Shown here piece by piece: positions 27,249-36,722 of a stretch of 64,000 nucleotides of DNA (positions are counted from its first letter, which is position 1; every line of letters starts with the position of its first letter). Origin of the DNA: Bifidobacterium coryneforme (GTDB lineage: Bacteria; Actinomycetota; Actinomycetes; Actinomycetales; Bifidobacteriaceae); contig NZ_CP007287.1 of the NCBI RefSeq assembly GCF_000737865.1, forward strand, positions 311,648 through 375,647, written 5' to 3'. The notes beneath the pieces are model-generated. The model was not told the origin of the DNA. It did not search any database and saw only the letters and a program-made list of their open reading frames with translations. A program made the translations under genes and the position numbers.

Positions 27249-29747
27249 ATGGCGGCAACAGTCAAGGCAAGCCTGTCCAGCCCCGTATCATCCCTGATGA
27301 CCAACAAGCGACGGGTGGGAGCCCTGAAATCCCTGGGCATCAACACGGTCCGGGATGCGCTGACATACTACCCGTTCCGTGTCACCGACCCCGTGCCGGT
27401 CACCACCATCAGCGGCATCGTCCTGGGGAGCCCCTGTGCCTTTGCCGCCAGGGTGGAGAGTGCCCGGGTGGTGCCCTTGAACGGACGCCGCGGATTCCGC
27501 TTCGACGTGGTCGTGGACGATTCCGAGTTCGCGGCCCGGCAGGGGCGGCCCGGCCTGGTTGCCCGCCTGGTTTTCTTCTCGCACAAAAAGACCTACATGG
27601 ACTGGATGTGCATGCGGCTCCGAACCGGGGCCAGGGTGGTCGTGGCCGGTGAACCCGGTACCTACATGGACCAACTTCAGTTCACCCATCCGGAGACCCT
27701 GATCGTCGAGGACCCGGATTCGGGCGAGGGGGGCAACCTCAAGGCCGATGCGACCAACATCCAAGAGGCCCTGGACAGGGTCGCTCGTCCCAGACCTGTC
27801 TACCATGCCAACTCTCGCATATCGTCCGACCATATCCACGATGTCATCCTTGGATTCATGCGGCTTCTGGCCCAATCTGATACCGGGATTGATTCCAGCG
27901 GCGGCGAAGGTGACCAAGATCAGTCCCGAATAGATCCGGAAGCCCTGGGGCATGGCGTTCCTGACATCATTCCCGAACCGGTTCGCGCCGGAAGGGGACT
28001 GCTGCATCGGGCCCAGGCCCTGCTGGGCATGCATGATCCGGACTCCTTGAAGGACTTCGGGGATGCCAGGAAGACCTTGCGGTACGAGGAGGCATTCGTC
28101 TCGCAGACAGCCCTCCTCCAGACCCGTCAGGAGACCAGAAAGAGCCCGACCTATCCCTGTCGGGATGCCGGGATGGATGCGGCTTCAGACTCCCTGCGGG
28201 CACGGTTCATCAAGTCCCTGCCCTTCGAGCTGACCAAGGGGCAGAGCCGGGTCATCGAGCAAATCGGCGAGGACATGTGCTGTGACTACCCCATGCAGCG
28301 CCTTCTCCAGGGCGAGGTTGGCTCGGGCAAGACCGTGGTGGCCCTGGCCGCCATGCTTCAGGCGGTTGATGCCGGTCACCAAGCGGTTCTGGTGGCCCCC
28401 ACCCAGGTTCTGGCGGAGCAGCACTACGAGTCCATCAAGGGTATGCTGGCCGCCATGGGCACCGAGGTCAGGCCCAAGGGCTCCGGTGGGAAAACCACCC
28501 AGGCCGATAACGTGACCATGATCGACATGGGTTCCGACCAGTCCACTGAGCTTGAGGACGGCATCCTGCCGCTGGTGCTTCTGACCGGTGGAATGCGGTT
28601 GGCACAGCGGAGGCAGGCCTTGGCGGTTTCGGCCTCGGGCAGGCCATGCATCGTTGTTGCCACCCACGCGGCATTCTCCAAGACCTTCCAGGCACCCAAC
28701 CTGGCTCTGACCGTGATTGACGAGCAACATCGTTTCGGCGTGGAGCAGCGAGAGGAACTGAGGCGCAAATCGGAGCGCTCACCCCACCTTCTGGTCATGA
28801 CAGCCACCCCTATACCCCGCACCGCGGCCATGACCTGGTTCGGTGATCTGGACATCTCCACCCTGACCGAGCTGCCCAGCAACCGCAAGCCGGTGAAGAC
28901 CTACGTGGTCTCCGAGAACGATGGGGCCACCATGGGGGGCATGTTCCTTCATATCCGCAAGCGCATCGAAGCGGGGGAGCGGGCCTACGTGGTATGCGCC
29001 CGGATTGACGAGGATGATGACCCCACCCAGGATGCCGCCGACCAGGACAAGGCAGCCGGAAAGGGACGGGGAGAACAGGACAGTCCCCAGCCGGACCTTT
29101 ACCAGGGCGATACCGATTCGGAGGGGACCAGGGCACCACTGCACTCAGTGGCGGAAATCAGCAGGCGACTTGCCGACCTGCCCCAGTTCCAGGGCATCGG
29201 AATAGCCACACTGACGGGCCGCGACGACGATAGCGCCAAGACCGCCGTGATGGCCGAATTCGCATCGGGGGAGACCCCCCTGCTGGTGGCCACCACGGTC
29301 ATTGAGGTCGGGGTGGATGTGCCCGAGGCCTCCTGCATTGTCATCTTCGATGCGGACCGGTTCGGTCTTTCCCAGCTTCATCAGCTTCGTGGCCGTGTAG
29401 GGCGAGGTGGCACGGACTCATGGGCCTTCCTGGTTTCCAGGGCTCCTGCGGAATCGCCGGCCGCCGAGCGTCTGGAGGTCATCCGCAGCACCACCGACGG
29501 GGCCAAAATAGCCGAGGCCGATATCCAGATACGCGGGGCCGGCGATGTACTGGGCGAGGCCCAGTCCGGTGGACGCTCGTCCCTGAAGCTGCTCAGGGTC
29601 GTTACCGATGCCAAGATGATCACCCAGGCCCGGCAGGAGGCTGCTGATCTCCTGGAGTCAGACCCGGACCTCAAGGGGCAGGTGGAACTGGCGGGGGCGG
29701 TTCTGGACTTCATGCGCGGCAACGAGGGTTTCCTGGTCTCGGCCTGA
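27249..29747 (+). CDS. recG: ATP-dependent DNA helicase RecG
   Basis: An 832-residue superfamily 2 helicase that reverses stalled replication forks and branch-migrates recombination intermediates. The N-terminal wedge/OB region (about 1-290) is followed by Walker A GEVGSGKTVVAL near residue 358, the DEQHRFG box near 493, TATPIPRT near 518 and the C-terminal QLRGRVGRG motif near 710. It is longer than many RecG proteins because of a hydrophilic insertion (about residues 590-630, rich in Asp, Gln and Gly) in helicase domain 2, plus a shorter insert near 425-440. AGGAGGTGAT is a near-perfect ribosome site. Confidence 0.95.
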   Translation: MAATVKASLSSPVSSLMTNKRRVGALKSLGINTVRDALTYYPFRVTDPVPVTTISGIVLGSPCAFAARVESARVVPLNGRRGFRFDVVVDDSEFAARQGRPGLVARLVFFSHKKTYMDWMCMRLRTGARVVVAGEPGTYMDQLQFTHPETLIVEDPDSGEGGNLKADATNIQEALDRVARPRPVYHANSRISSDHIHDVILGFMRLLAQSDTGIDSSGGEGDQDQSRIDPEALGHGVPDIIPEPVRAGRGLLHRAQALLGMHDPDSLKDFGDARKTLRYEEAFVSQTALLQTRQETRKSPTYPCRDAGMDAASDSLRARFIKSLPFELTKGQSRVIEQIGEDMCCDYPMQRLLQGEVGSGKTVVALAAMLQAVDAGHQAVLVAPTQVLAEQHYESIKGMLAAMGTEVRPKGSGGKTTQADNVTMIDMGSDQSTELEDGILPLVLLTGGMRLAQRRQALAVSASGRPCIVVATHAAFSKTFQAPNLALTVIDEQHRFGVEQREELRRKSERSPHLLVMTATPIPRTAAMTWFGDLDISTLTELPSNRKPVKTYVVSENDGATMGGMFLHIRKRIEAGERAYVVCARIDEDDDPTQDAADQDKAAGKGRGEQDSPQPDLYQGDTDSEGTRAPLHSVAEISRRLADLPQFQGIGIATLTGRDDDSAKTAVMAEFASGETPLLVATTVIEVGVDVPEASCIVIFDADRFGLSQLHQLRGRVGRGGTDSWAFLVSRAPAESPAAERLEVIRSTTDGAKIAEADIQIRGAGDVLGEAQSGGRSSLKLLRVVTDAKMITQARQEAADLLESDPDLKGQVELAGAVLDFMRGNEGFLVSA

Positions 29748-29763
29748 AAGGACAACTGGATAC

Positions 29764-30372
29764 ATGCACATCATTTCCGGCAGATTCAAGGGATTCCCCA
29801 TCCCTGCGGCTCTCAGAGGCACCCGCCCAACCACAGACCGTACCAAGGAGGCTGTCTTCTCGCATCTGGAGGCCATCGGGGCCGTGGAGGGGGCCAGGGT
29901 GCTGGATCTATATGCAGGCACCGGGGCCTTGGGCTTCGAGGCCCTGTCCCGAGGAGCCAACCTCCTGGAATCCGTGGAGTCATCCGGGCGGGCCGCCGGA
30001 CTCCTGTCCAAGTCAGCGGCCAGGCTGACCCATCATCCTTCCTGGAATCCGACCATGGGCATCCATGTGAGCAGGGTCAAGACGGAGCGGTTTGTCAGGC
30101 CCCTCCAGACTGGCAATGATGCCGAGTCGGGTCCTGCCGCAGGCACCTACGATTTGGTGTTCATGGATCCTCCCTACGATCTGCCCACGGAAGACTGCCA
30201 GGAGATTATGGCGGGCCTGGTCAAGGGTGGCTTCGTCAACCATGACTCGGTGATTGTCCTGGAACGCTCGGGGCGCTCAGTGTTGCCTGTGACCCCCTCC
30301 GGGTGGGCCGTATCCACATCCAGGTCCTACGGCGAAACCGTGGTCTACTACATCGAATCAGTTGCCGCATAA
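29764..30372 (+). CDS. rsmD: 16S rRNA (guanine-966-N2)-methyltransferase
   Basis: A 202-residue SAM-dependent methyltransferase. The start MHIISGRFKGFPI, the SAM-binding motif LDLYAGTGALGFEALSRGA near residue 45 and the catalytic DPPY motif near 135 are RsmD hallmarks. It lies 16 bp after recG on the same strand, a common pairing. In many genomes coaD follows directly; here coaD is elsewhere, at 55268-55768. Confidence 0.93.
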   Translation: MHIISGRFKGFPIPAALRGTRPTTDRTKEAVFSHLEAIGAVEGARVLDLYAGTGALGFEALSRGANLLESVESSGRAAGLLSKSAARLTHHPSWNPTMGIHVSRVKTERFVRPLQTGNDAESGPAAGTYDLVFMDPPYDLPTEDCQEIMAGLVKGGFVNHDSVIVLERSGRSVLPVTPSGWAVSTSRSYGETVVYYIESVAA

Positions 30373-30447
30373 GGCTTGGGTGCTACAGGATGGGGATGAG
30401 CTCATTCCTGCCTGAGTCGTTTGTGGAGCGCCCCTTGCTTCTGTCGG

Positions 30448-31365
30448 TCAGTTCTCCTTGACGGGGTGGGCTCCGTCGGTCCGCCAGCCCAGATCATCCA
30501 GGAGGCGGCGATCCTGCTTGTCAAGGGAAGAGCAGTCCAGGCGGGCAACCAGGTCCGGGCGGATTCGGCTGGTTCGCCTGATGGCCTCATCCCGGCGGAA
30601 ACGATCCACCTTGCCGTGGTCGCCGCTTGTCAGGATTTCGGGGACTCCCAGGCCGCGCCAGGTTGTGGGGCGGGTGTATTGGCGGTATTCCAGAAGGGGT
30701 TCGTCGCCGGTATAGGACTCCTGAACGATGGATTCGGGGTTCCCCATGAATCCGGGCAGGAGGCGGGTTATGGCCTCCAGCATGACCGAGACCGCCACCT
30801 CGCCACCGTTGAGCACGTAGTCGCCTATCGAGTACTCTCGAACGTCGATGCCCTGACTGCGATAGTAGGTGGGAATCCTGGCGTCGTATCCTTCATAACG
30901 GCCGCAACCGAAGACCAGCCGGCCGGCATGGGAGAGGGCGGTGGCATCGGCCTGGGTGAAGAGCGGAGCCGAAGGGTTGGGGAAGATGAGGACGGGGCCA
31001 TCCTCCACTGACGGGTTCACATGCTCCTGGCCGGCTTCAACCGTGTTCCGGTTCGATTGGCCTGCATCCGCCTCTGCATCGGGCTGGGCTGTGGCTTCCC
31101 CGTCGCTGGGCATGGTCAGATTTGCGGGATCAAGACCAAGCAGGTCATCCAGGCACTCGGCCCATACCTCGGGCTTCATGACCATACCTGCCCCGCCTCC
31201 CACCGGCGTGCTGTCCACGGAGTGGTGAACGTCGTGGGTCCAGTCGCGCAGATTGTGGGCCTTGATGGTCACCAGGCCCTTCTCCTGAGCCTTGCCCAGC
31301 AGGCTGAGGCCGGTTACGTCGAAGTACTCGGGGAAAACGGAGATGATGTCGATCTGCATGTTCAT
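30448..31365 (-). CDS. trmD: tRNA (guanine-37-N1)-methyltransferase
   Basis: A SPOUT-class methyltransferase of about 305 residues that methylates G37 next to the anticodon and prevents frameshifting. Signatures are MQIDIISVFPEYF at the N-terminus, GGGAGMVMKPEV near 56, GCGRYEGYDARI and SIGDYVLNGGE in the SAM knot. An insertion of about 40 residues (rich in Asp, Gln and Ala) lies near 80-125. ATG 31365 or 31359 could be the start; neither ribosome site is strong. It belongs to the rpsP-khpA-rimM set but here is separated from rimM by about 7 kb. Confidence 0.94.
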   Translation of the reverse strand: MNMQIDIISVFPEYFDVTGLSLLGKAQEKGLVTIKAHNLRDWTHDVHHSVDSTPVGGGAGMVMKPEVWAECLDDLLGLDPANLTMPSDGEATAQPDAEADAGQSNRNTVEAGQEHVNPSVEDGPVLIFPNPSAPLFTQADATALSHAGRLVFGCGRYEGYDARIPTYYRSQGIDVREYSIGDYVLNGGEVAVSVMLEAITRLLPGFMGNPESIVQESYTGDEPLLEYRQYTRPTTWRGLGVPEILTSGDHGKVDRFRRDEAIRRTSRIRPDLVARLDCSSLDKQDRRLLDDLGWRTDGAHPVKEN

Positions 31366-31505
31366 AACTCTACCCAAGGTCTTTCAACCACCGTGTCGAA
31401 GATGAGGTCCTGGTGGGTGCAGGATACATGCTGGGCCTCGATGACCCTTGGCAAGGGGTCGGCGCTCGCTGGTGTTGACAGGGTGTGGGTTGATAGGTTG
31501 GGGGT

Positions 31506-31545
31506 GGAGGCGGCCCGGTGTTGGGATGTTGGGTGGGCCGCCTCC
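31506..31545 (-). terminator. 11-bp hairpin downstream of the RCC1 surface-protein gene
   Basis: GGAGGCGGCCC (31506-31516) pairs exactly with GGGCCGCCTCC (31535-31545) around an 18-base loop, about 40 bases past the surface-protein stop and before trmD. It lacks a T-run but could end the large transcript and insulate trmD. Confidence 0.55.
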
Positions 31546-31582
31546 AGATGGCCAGAGGGTGGGGACCCCCTTATATGGCCTC

Positions 31583-34500
31583 TTACTCAGGTGAAGTATT
31601 GGTGGTTGTGGGCAGGTTGTGCCTGTGTCGGTTGGCCTTGGCCGTCGCGAGGGCGAAGGAGCCGGCGATGACCAGGAGGATGATGCCCACGCCTCCAGCG
31701 TTGGGCAGGCTGCCCGTGTGCTGGTAGGTGTACGTGTTGGTGGTGTCGTCGGGCTGGGGTTGCCCGGCCAGGGCCCACCGGACGCGTACGGGCACGGGGC
31801 CCGGGTCGTGGGCGGTGGTGGTGGCCTGCCAGGTGTTCGGTCCGGTCTGCCTGAGAGGAAGTGCGACGTTGTCGATGGTCAGCCCGGTGGGTGTGGGCTG
31901 TGGGGGGATGGCGGCCTTGCGTGGTGCGGGTGTGGGGTTGGTGTCGCCGTGGCCTGTTTGTCCGTTGGTGTTGTCTCCCCAGGCTTGGGTGTCGCCGTTG
32001 GTGTCGATGGCGATGGTGGTGTCGCCTCCTGCGGCGGTGAGGGTGGTGTTCAGTCCGGGTATGGCCGTGGGCTGTGTCGGTGTGCCGGTGGTGTGGCCGA
32101 GCTGGCCGCTGGTGTTGTCTCCCCATGCCCAGGTGCGGTGGTCCTGTCCGGTGGCGACGCTGTGGTTGCGTCCGGTGGAGACGTGGGTGAACCGGTACGT
32201 GTCGGCCGTGCCCGCCGTCCGTATGCGCGCGGGTGTGGCGGTGTCGGTGCCGTCGGCGAGCCTGCCCCAGGCCCAGAGTCGTCCCTGCCGGTCGATGGCG
32301 AGCGTGTGGTCGCCTCCGGCGCTGGCCTGGACGTAGCCCGCGGGCTGCTGCGGGTCGGGGGCGGCTGCGGCTGCGGGGGTTCCGGTGTCGTCGTGGCCGA
32401 GCTGGCCGTGCGTGTTCGATCCCCAGGTGTACAGGTTGCCGTCGGATCCGATCGCCGCGGCGTGCGTGTCGCCCGCCGCGATCTGCTCGTACCGGAATGC
32501 GGGGGGCGCGTCCTGGGGCAGGGCGACCCTGACGGGCCGGGAGCTGCTGGCGGTGTGTGCCGTGTCGCCGAGTCCGCCGGGCAGGCTGCCCCACGCGTAG
32601 AGGTTGTCATCCGACCCTAAGGCCATGGTGTAGCCGTCATCGGCAGCGGCCCGCACCCAGGTGAACGTGCTGTCGGTGCCACGGGGGAGGGCGGCCTTGA
32701 CGGGCCTGGTTCGCTGGCTGGTGGTGCCGTCACCGAGCTGCCCTTGGGTGTTGTCCCCCCAGGTGTAGAGCTGTCCGTCGCTGCCGACGGCGGCGCTGTG
32801 GGTGCGTCCCGCCGCGGCCTGCACCCAGGTGAACGTGGTGTCGGTGCCGTCGGGCTTTGCGACCCGGACTGGGGTGGTGCGTCGGGTGGTGGTGCCGTCA
32901 CCGAGCTGCCCGTTGGTGTTGTCTCCCCATGCGTAGAGTTGCCCGTCGGAGCCGATGCCGAGGCTGGTGGTGCCGCCCGTGTCGATGGAGGCGAGGCGGA
33001 TGTCGGGTGCGGCGGGTGCGGTGAGGGTGACGGTGTCGTCGCCGTATTCGCTGCCGTGGTCCGGGCTCAGGGTCCACCTGCCGGTCCGGTGCCACCGTGC
33101 GGTCAAGGTCGTGTCGTGCTCCAGCGGCTGGGTGAAATCGTAGGCGACGTTCCCGTCGAACCATCCGTCGAAGGTCCACCCGGCCTCGGCCGGGTCTTCG
33201 GGCCGCCTGGTGGGCTCGCCTGCGGGGACCTGCTGCACGTTAGGGGCGTTGCCGTGCTGGCTGGTGAAGGTGAGGGAGGCCATGTCCCCCGTGTACATGA
33301 ATTGCAGGCTGGTGTCCTCGGGCTGTCCCTGCCCGGTATCGGTTGATTGGATGGTTAGGGCGACGGCTTCGGGACGGTGCCTGGGCGAAGCGGCATGCCA
33401 CCCGTCCGCCCGGCGGCGCACCTGGCTCGCGCTGGGCTTGGTTCCGAACAGGACCCCGGTGACGGGGGAGCCGACAGGCCGCCACACCATGGCCGGATTC
33501 GGATGGGCTGCGGTGGACGTGTTTCCGTCGCTGGTGCTGGTGCCGAGCTGGCCGGAGTCGTTGGCTCCGAACGCGTACACGTCCCAGTCAGAGCCAACGG
33601 CCAATGTATGGGAGCCGACGGGTGACGTGCTGAGGCTCGTATACGTGAACCCTGAGGGTGTTCCCTTGGGGTTTGGCATGCGGGCAGGGGCCACGCCGTC
33701 GCTGGTGCCGTTGCCGGTGGTGGTGCCCAGCTGCCCGTACTGGTTGCCGCCCCAGGTCCAGATCCCGGAGTCGGTCAGTGCGGCGGAGTGGGTGCGTCCG
33801 GCGCTGACGCCGGTGGCCCCGGTTACGCCGGGAACGACGCTCGCCGTGCATGCGGGTTCGGCATCGGTGGGGGTGCGGCCCAGCTGTCCGCTCTCGTTGT
33901 GCCCCCATGTGTAGACGGTCCCATCCCGGGCGACGCCTGCGGAGTGATCGCTACCCGCGCTGACGGCTCTGAACCTCGTCTCCGTGATGGCTGTCGGTGC
34001 GTAGTTGACATAGACATAAAGAACCCACGACTCGTTCCAGGGTTTATTCCACGGATTATCGTGACCGAGCAGGTCGTTGTCGCTCGTGGTGCCTCTGGTG
34101 TTGCTGCCGCCCCAGGTCCAGGCGGTTCCGTTTATGTCCAGGCCGATGGAGTGCCTGGTGCCCGCGCTGACGGAGGCGAAGGCCGCCTCGGGCACGCCCA
34201 CACCCGTGGGCGTTGTAGTTGTTGTTTCGGTGCCTGTACTGAAGCCCAGCTGCTGGTATTGGTTGTCTCCCCAGGTCCAGGTGTTGCCTTCGTTGTCTAT
34301 GGCCATGCTGTGGTCGGTTCCGGCGCTGATGGCGATGAAGGTCGCGCCCGTGGGCGTGGCGGCCTGTCCGGGCTTGTCGGCGGGGTTGTTGTCGTCTGGG
34401 GTGCGGCCGAGCTGTCCCTTGGAGTTGTTTCCCCAGGTCCAGATGTTGCCGTCCCGGTCCAGGGCCATGGAGTGGCTGCCTCCGGCGGCCGTCTGGATGA

Positions 34501-36700
34501 ATCCTGTGCCTGTACCTGTGGGTGTGGTGGCTTTGGTGGCGGTGGTCTGGTTTGTGGTGGTGCCGTTGCCGAGCTGGCCGTTGGTGTTGTTGCCCCATGC
34601 GTACAGGTTGCCGTCGCTGCCTACGGCGAGCGAGTGGGACTGTCCGGCGGATACCTGGGTGAATCGTACCGGTGCGGTGGGGGTGTCGATGCGTACATCG
34701 GTGCCGCCCCGCCAGGGTCCTCGGGCGGGGTCGGCCTTCCACCGGCCCCATCTGGCGGTCAGGACCGTGTCCCCGCTTATGGGCTGGGTGAAATCGTAGG
34801 GTTTGTCGTCCTGGAACCATCCGTTGAAGGTCCACCCGTCGTCTGTGGCGGGGTCGTCCGGGCGGCGGGCGGTGTCGCCGACGATGACCTGCTGGGACGG
34901 GATGGGGGAGCCGTGTTCAGTTTTGAAGGTGACGGTGGCGGTGTCGCCGGTGTAGGTGAACCGGTGGCTGGTCTCGTCGGGTTGTGGGATGCCCTTGTAC
35001 GTGTACTGGATGGTGAGGGCTACAGTGCCCAGTTTGTGCCTGGGCGAGGTGGCGTGCCACCCGTCGAAGGCGCGGTATGGGCCGCCGATGTTGCGGGCCT
35101 CGCCGAACAGCACCTTCGTGAGATCCCGGTCGACAGGACGCCAAGCCTTGATTGGCAGAGGGAAGCGGATGCCATAGGTGAGGATGGTGCCGTTGCCGAG
35201 CTCACCGTGATCATTCCTTCCGCACGTGTACACTTCGCCATCTGACCCAATGAGTGCGGCGTGACTATAGTCGAGTGCGACGTTGACGTAGTGAAAGTCT
35301 GCAGGTGCCCCGTCTGGGTTGGCGAATCGAGTGATGACGGATTCGGTGGGATCGCGGTTAGTGGTGCCATTGCCGAGCTGGCCTTCTCTGTTAAATCCCC
35401 ACGCCCATACGCCGGTGTCGGTGATGACGGCATTTTGAGTGCTTGCGCCGAGTTGGAAGGCTCCGGTCAGGCCGGGGACCTGCCCGGGACGGTCGGCGGG
35501 GTTTTTGTCGTCTACGGTACGGCCAAGGATAATTATGGCATTTCTCAGGTCCTCGACATGGTTAAAGTCATAGGAAAATGTGTCCATCCAGGTCCAGACG
35601 GTCCGGTCCCGCGCGATGGCTATGAAATTATTCCATCCGACGCTGATGGCCGTGAACCTCGTATCGGTATCGACAAGGTGGGGATTCAAATTGTTTGTTG
35701 TTCGACCAGTGTGTTCTCCCCAGGTCCAGACGGTTCCGTCCGCGGTAAGGACTATGCCGTAGTTTATCTTGGCGCTGATTGCGATCGCCGCGGGTAAGTC
35801 CAACGTGCCGGGCTTATCTTTAAATAAGCTCTCGATTCCCCAGGTCCAGACTCTACCGTCCCGGTCGAGGGCCATGGAGTAGCCGCTACCTGCGGCAACC
35901 TGGGTGAATTTCACCCCTTCCGGTACTGAGATTAGACCGGGATTGGGGTCATTTGCACTGCCGCCGGAGGTGGGACGGCCGAGAACGCCACCAGAGCTGC
36001 TGCCCCAGGTCCAGACTCTACCGTCCCGGTCGAGGGCCATGGAGTGGAGGTAAGACCCGGCGGCCACCTGGGTGAACTTCACTCCCTCCGGCATGGTGAT
36101 CATCCGCGCATCGGCTAAGTTTCGGCTCTGGTCACCACCCATCCCCATTCGCCCTTCTTGATCTTCCCCCCATGCGTAGGCGTTGCCATCGCTGCCCAGC
36201 CCTAGGCAGTAGTTGTCGCCTAGGGTAACTTGGGCGAGTCGTACTTGGCTGCCTGGGGTGTCGATTTTGACGTTGGTGCCGCCGTGCCAGGGTCCTGTGC
36301 CGGGGCTGGTGTTCCATTTGCCCCATTTGGCGGTGAGGGTCAGGTCCTGGGTGACGGGCTTGGTGAAGTCGTAGGCGAGGTCGCCTTGGAACCAGCCGTT
36401 GAAGGTCCATCCGGGCCTGGTGGGGTCGTCGTGTGGCCATGTGGCGGTCTTGCCGTCGGGGATGGTCTGTCTGGCCGGCATGCCCTGGGTGTCTGGCTGT
36501 GAGGTGAAGGTGACCGTGTGGCTGCCGGTCCTGGCCTGCAGCGGGTTCTCCTTCGAGCCGGTTGTTTGCGTTCCGGCGGGTGTGGTGGCCTGCCCGGTGG
36601 CGAGCGGGTTTGGCGTGGACAGCGGCGTGGGCGTCGCCGTGGCTGTCGTGGGCTGGGTCGCCGCTGCCGGGGACTGCGGTGTTGCGGTAGGTGATGGCAT
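31583..36700 (-). CDS. Giant RCC1-repeat cell-wall surface protein (body, out of frame with its signal peptide)
   Basis: A 1705-codon frame. A Thr/Pro/Ala-rich start (1-60) is followed by three modules: an InlB-B/Flg_new repeat near 62-127, 588-655 and 1142-1205, each with seven RCC1-type blades (motif GSDGNLYAWGNNTNGQLG). Modules 1 and 2 end in a linker of ~70 residues (WRPV...DGWHA.SPRH...), and module 3 ends in a related domain. LPNAG (1665-1669), a hydrophobic helix and KANRHRHN form a sortase signal. Seven blades make a full propeller, so three are predicted for binding on the cell surface. The secretion signal lies upstream in another frame across a G12 tract; with G11 the whole gene (31583-36923) is one 1779-codon frame. 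As read, expression of the full protein should be OFF. Confidence 0.88.
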   Translation of the reverse strand: MPSPTATPQSPAAATQPTTATATPTPLSTPNPLATGQATTPAGTQTTGSKENPLQARTGSHTVTFTSQPDTQGMPARQTIPDGKTATWPHDDPTRPGWTFNGWFQGDLAYDFTKPVTQDLTLTAKWGKWNTSPGTGPWHGGTNVKIDTPGSQVRLAQVTLGDNYCLGLGSDGNAYAWGEDQEGRMGMGGDQSRNLADARMITMPEGVKFTQVAAGSYLHSMALDRDGRVWTWGSSSGGVLGRPTSGGSANDPNPGLISVPEGVKFTQVAAGSGYSMALDRDGRVWTWGIESLFKDKPGTLDLPAAIAISAKINYGIVLTADGTVWTWGEHTGRTTNNLNPHLVDTDTRFTAISVGWNNFIAIARDRTVWTWMDTFSYDFNHVEDLRNAIIILGRTVDDKNPADRPGQVPGLTGAFQLGASTQNAVITDTGVWAWGFNREGQLGNGTTNRDPTESVITRFANPDGAPADFHYVNVALDYSHAALIGSDGEVYTCGRNDHGELGNGTILTYGIRFPLPIKAWRPVDRDLTKVLFGEARNIGGPYRAFDGWHATSPRHKLGTVALTIQYTYKGIPQPDETSHRFTYTGDTATVTFKTEHGSPIPSQQVIVGDTARRPDDPATDDGWTFNGWFQDDKPYDFTQPISGDTVLTARWGRWKADPARGPWRGGTDVRIDTPTAPVRFTQVSAGQSHSLAVGSDGNLYAWGNNTNGQLGNGTTTNQTTATKATTPTGTGTGFIQTAAGGSHSMALDRDGNIWTWGNNSKGQLGRTPDDNNPADKPGQAATPTGATFIAISAGTDHSMAIDNEGNTWTWGDNQYQQLGFSTGTETTTTTPTGVGVPEAAFASVSAGTRHSIGLDINGTAWTWGGSNTRGTTSDNDLLGHDNPWNKPWNESWVLYVYVNYAPTAITETRFRAVSAGSDHSAGVARDGTVYTWGHNESGQLGRTPTDAEPACTASVVPGVTGATGVSAGRTHSAALTDSGIWTWGGNQYGQLGTTTGNGTSDGVAPARMPNPKGTPSGFTYTSLSTSPVGSHTLAVGSDWDVYAFGANDSGQLGTSTSDGNTSTAAHPNPAMVWRPVGSPVTGVLFGTKPSASQVRRRADGWHAASPRHRPEAVALTIQSTDTGQGQPEDTSLQFMYTGDMASLTFTSQHGNAPNVQQVPAGEPTRRPEDPAEAGWTFDGWFDGNVAYDFTQPLEHDTTLTARWHRTGRWTLSPDHGSEYGDDTVTLTAPAAPDIRLASIDTGGTTSLGIGSDGQLYAWGDNTNGQLGDGTTTRRTTPVRVAKPDGTDTTFTWVQAAAGRTHSAAVGSDGQLYTWGDNTQGQLGDGTTSQRTRPVKAALPRGTDSTFTWVRAAADDGYTMALGSDDNLYAWGSLPGGLGDTAHTASSSRPVRVALPQDAPPAFRYEQIAAGDTHAAAIGSDGNLYTWGSNTHGQLGHDDTGTPAAAAAPDPQQPAGYVQASAGGDHTLAIDRQGRLWAWGRLADGTDTATPARIRTAGTADTYRFTHVSTGRNHSVATGQDHRTWAWGDNTSGQLGHTTGTPTQPTAIPGLNTTLTAAGGDTTIAIDTNGDTQAWGDNTNGQTGHGDTNPTPAPRKAAIPPQPTPTGLTIDNVALPLRQTGPNTWQATTTAHDPGPVPVRVRWALAGQPQPDDTTNTYTYQHTGSLPNAGGVGIILLVIAGSFALATAKANRHRHNLPTTTNTSPE

Positions 36701-36722
36701 AGCGTTCGGTGCTGTCAGATCC

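Noticed and set aside
33788-35245. Long plus-strand open frame (485 codons) opposite the RCC1 gene
   Set aside because: Very rich in Gly, Val and Ala with no motif; it mirrors the repetitive GC-rich gene on the minus strand, which has clear domains.
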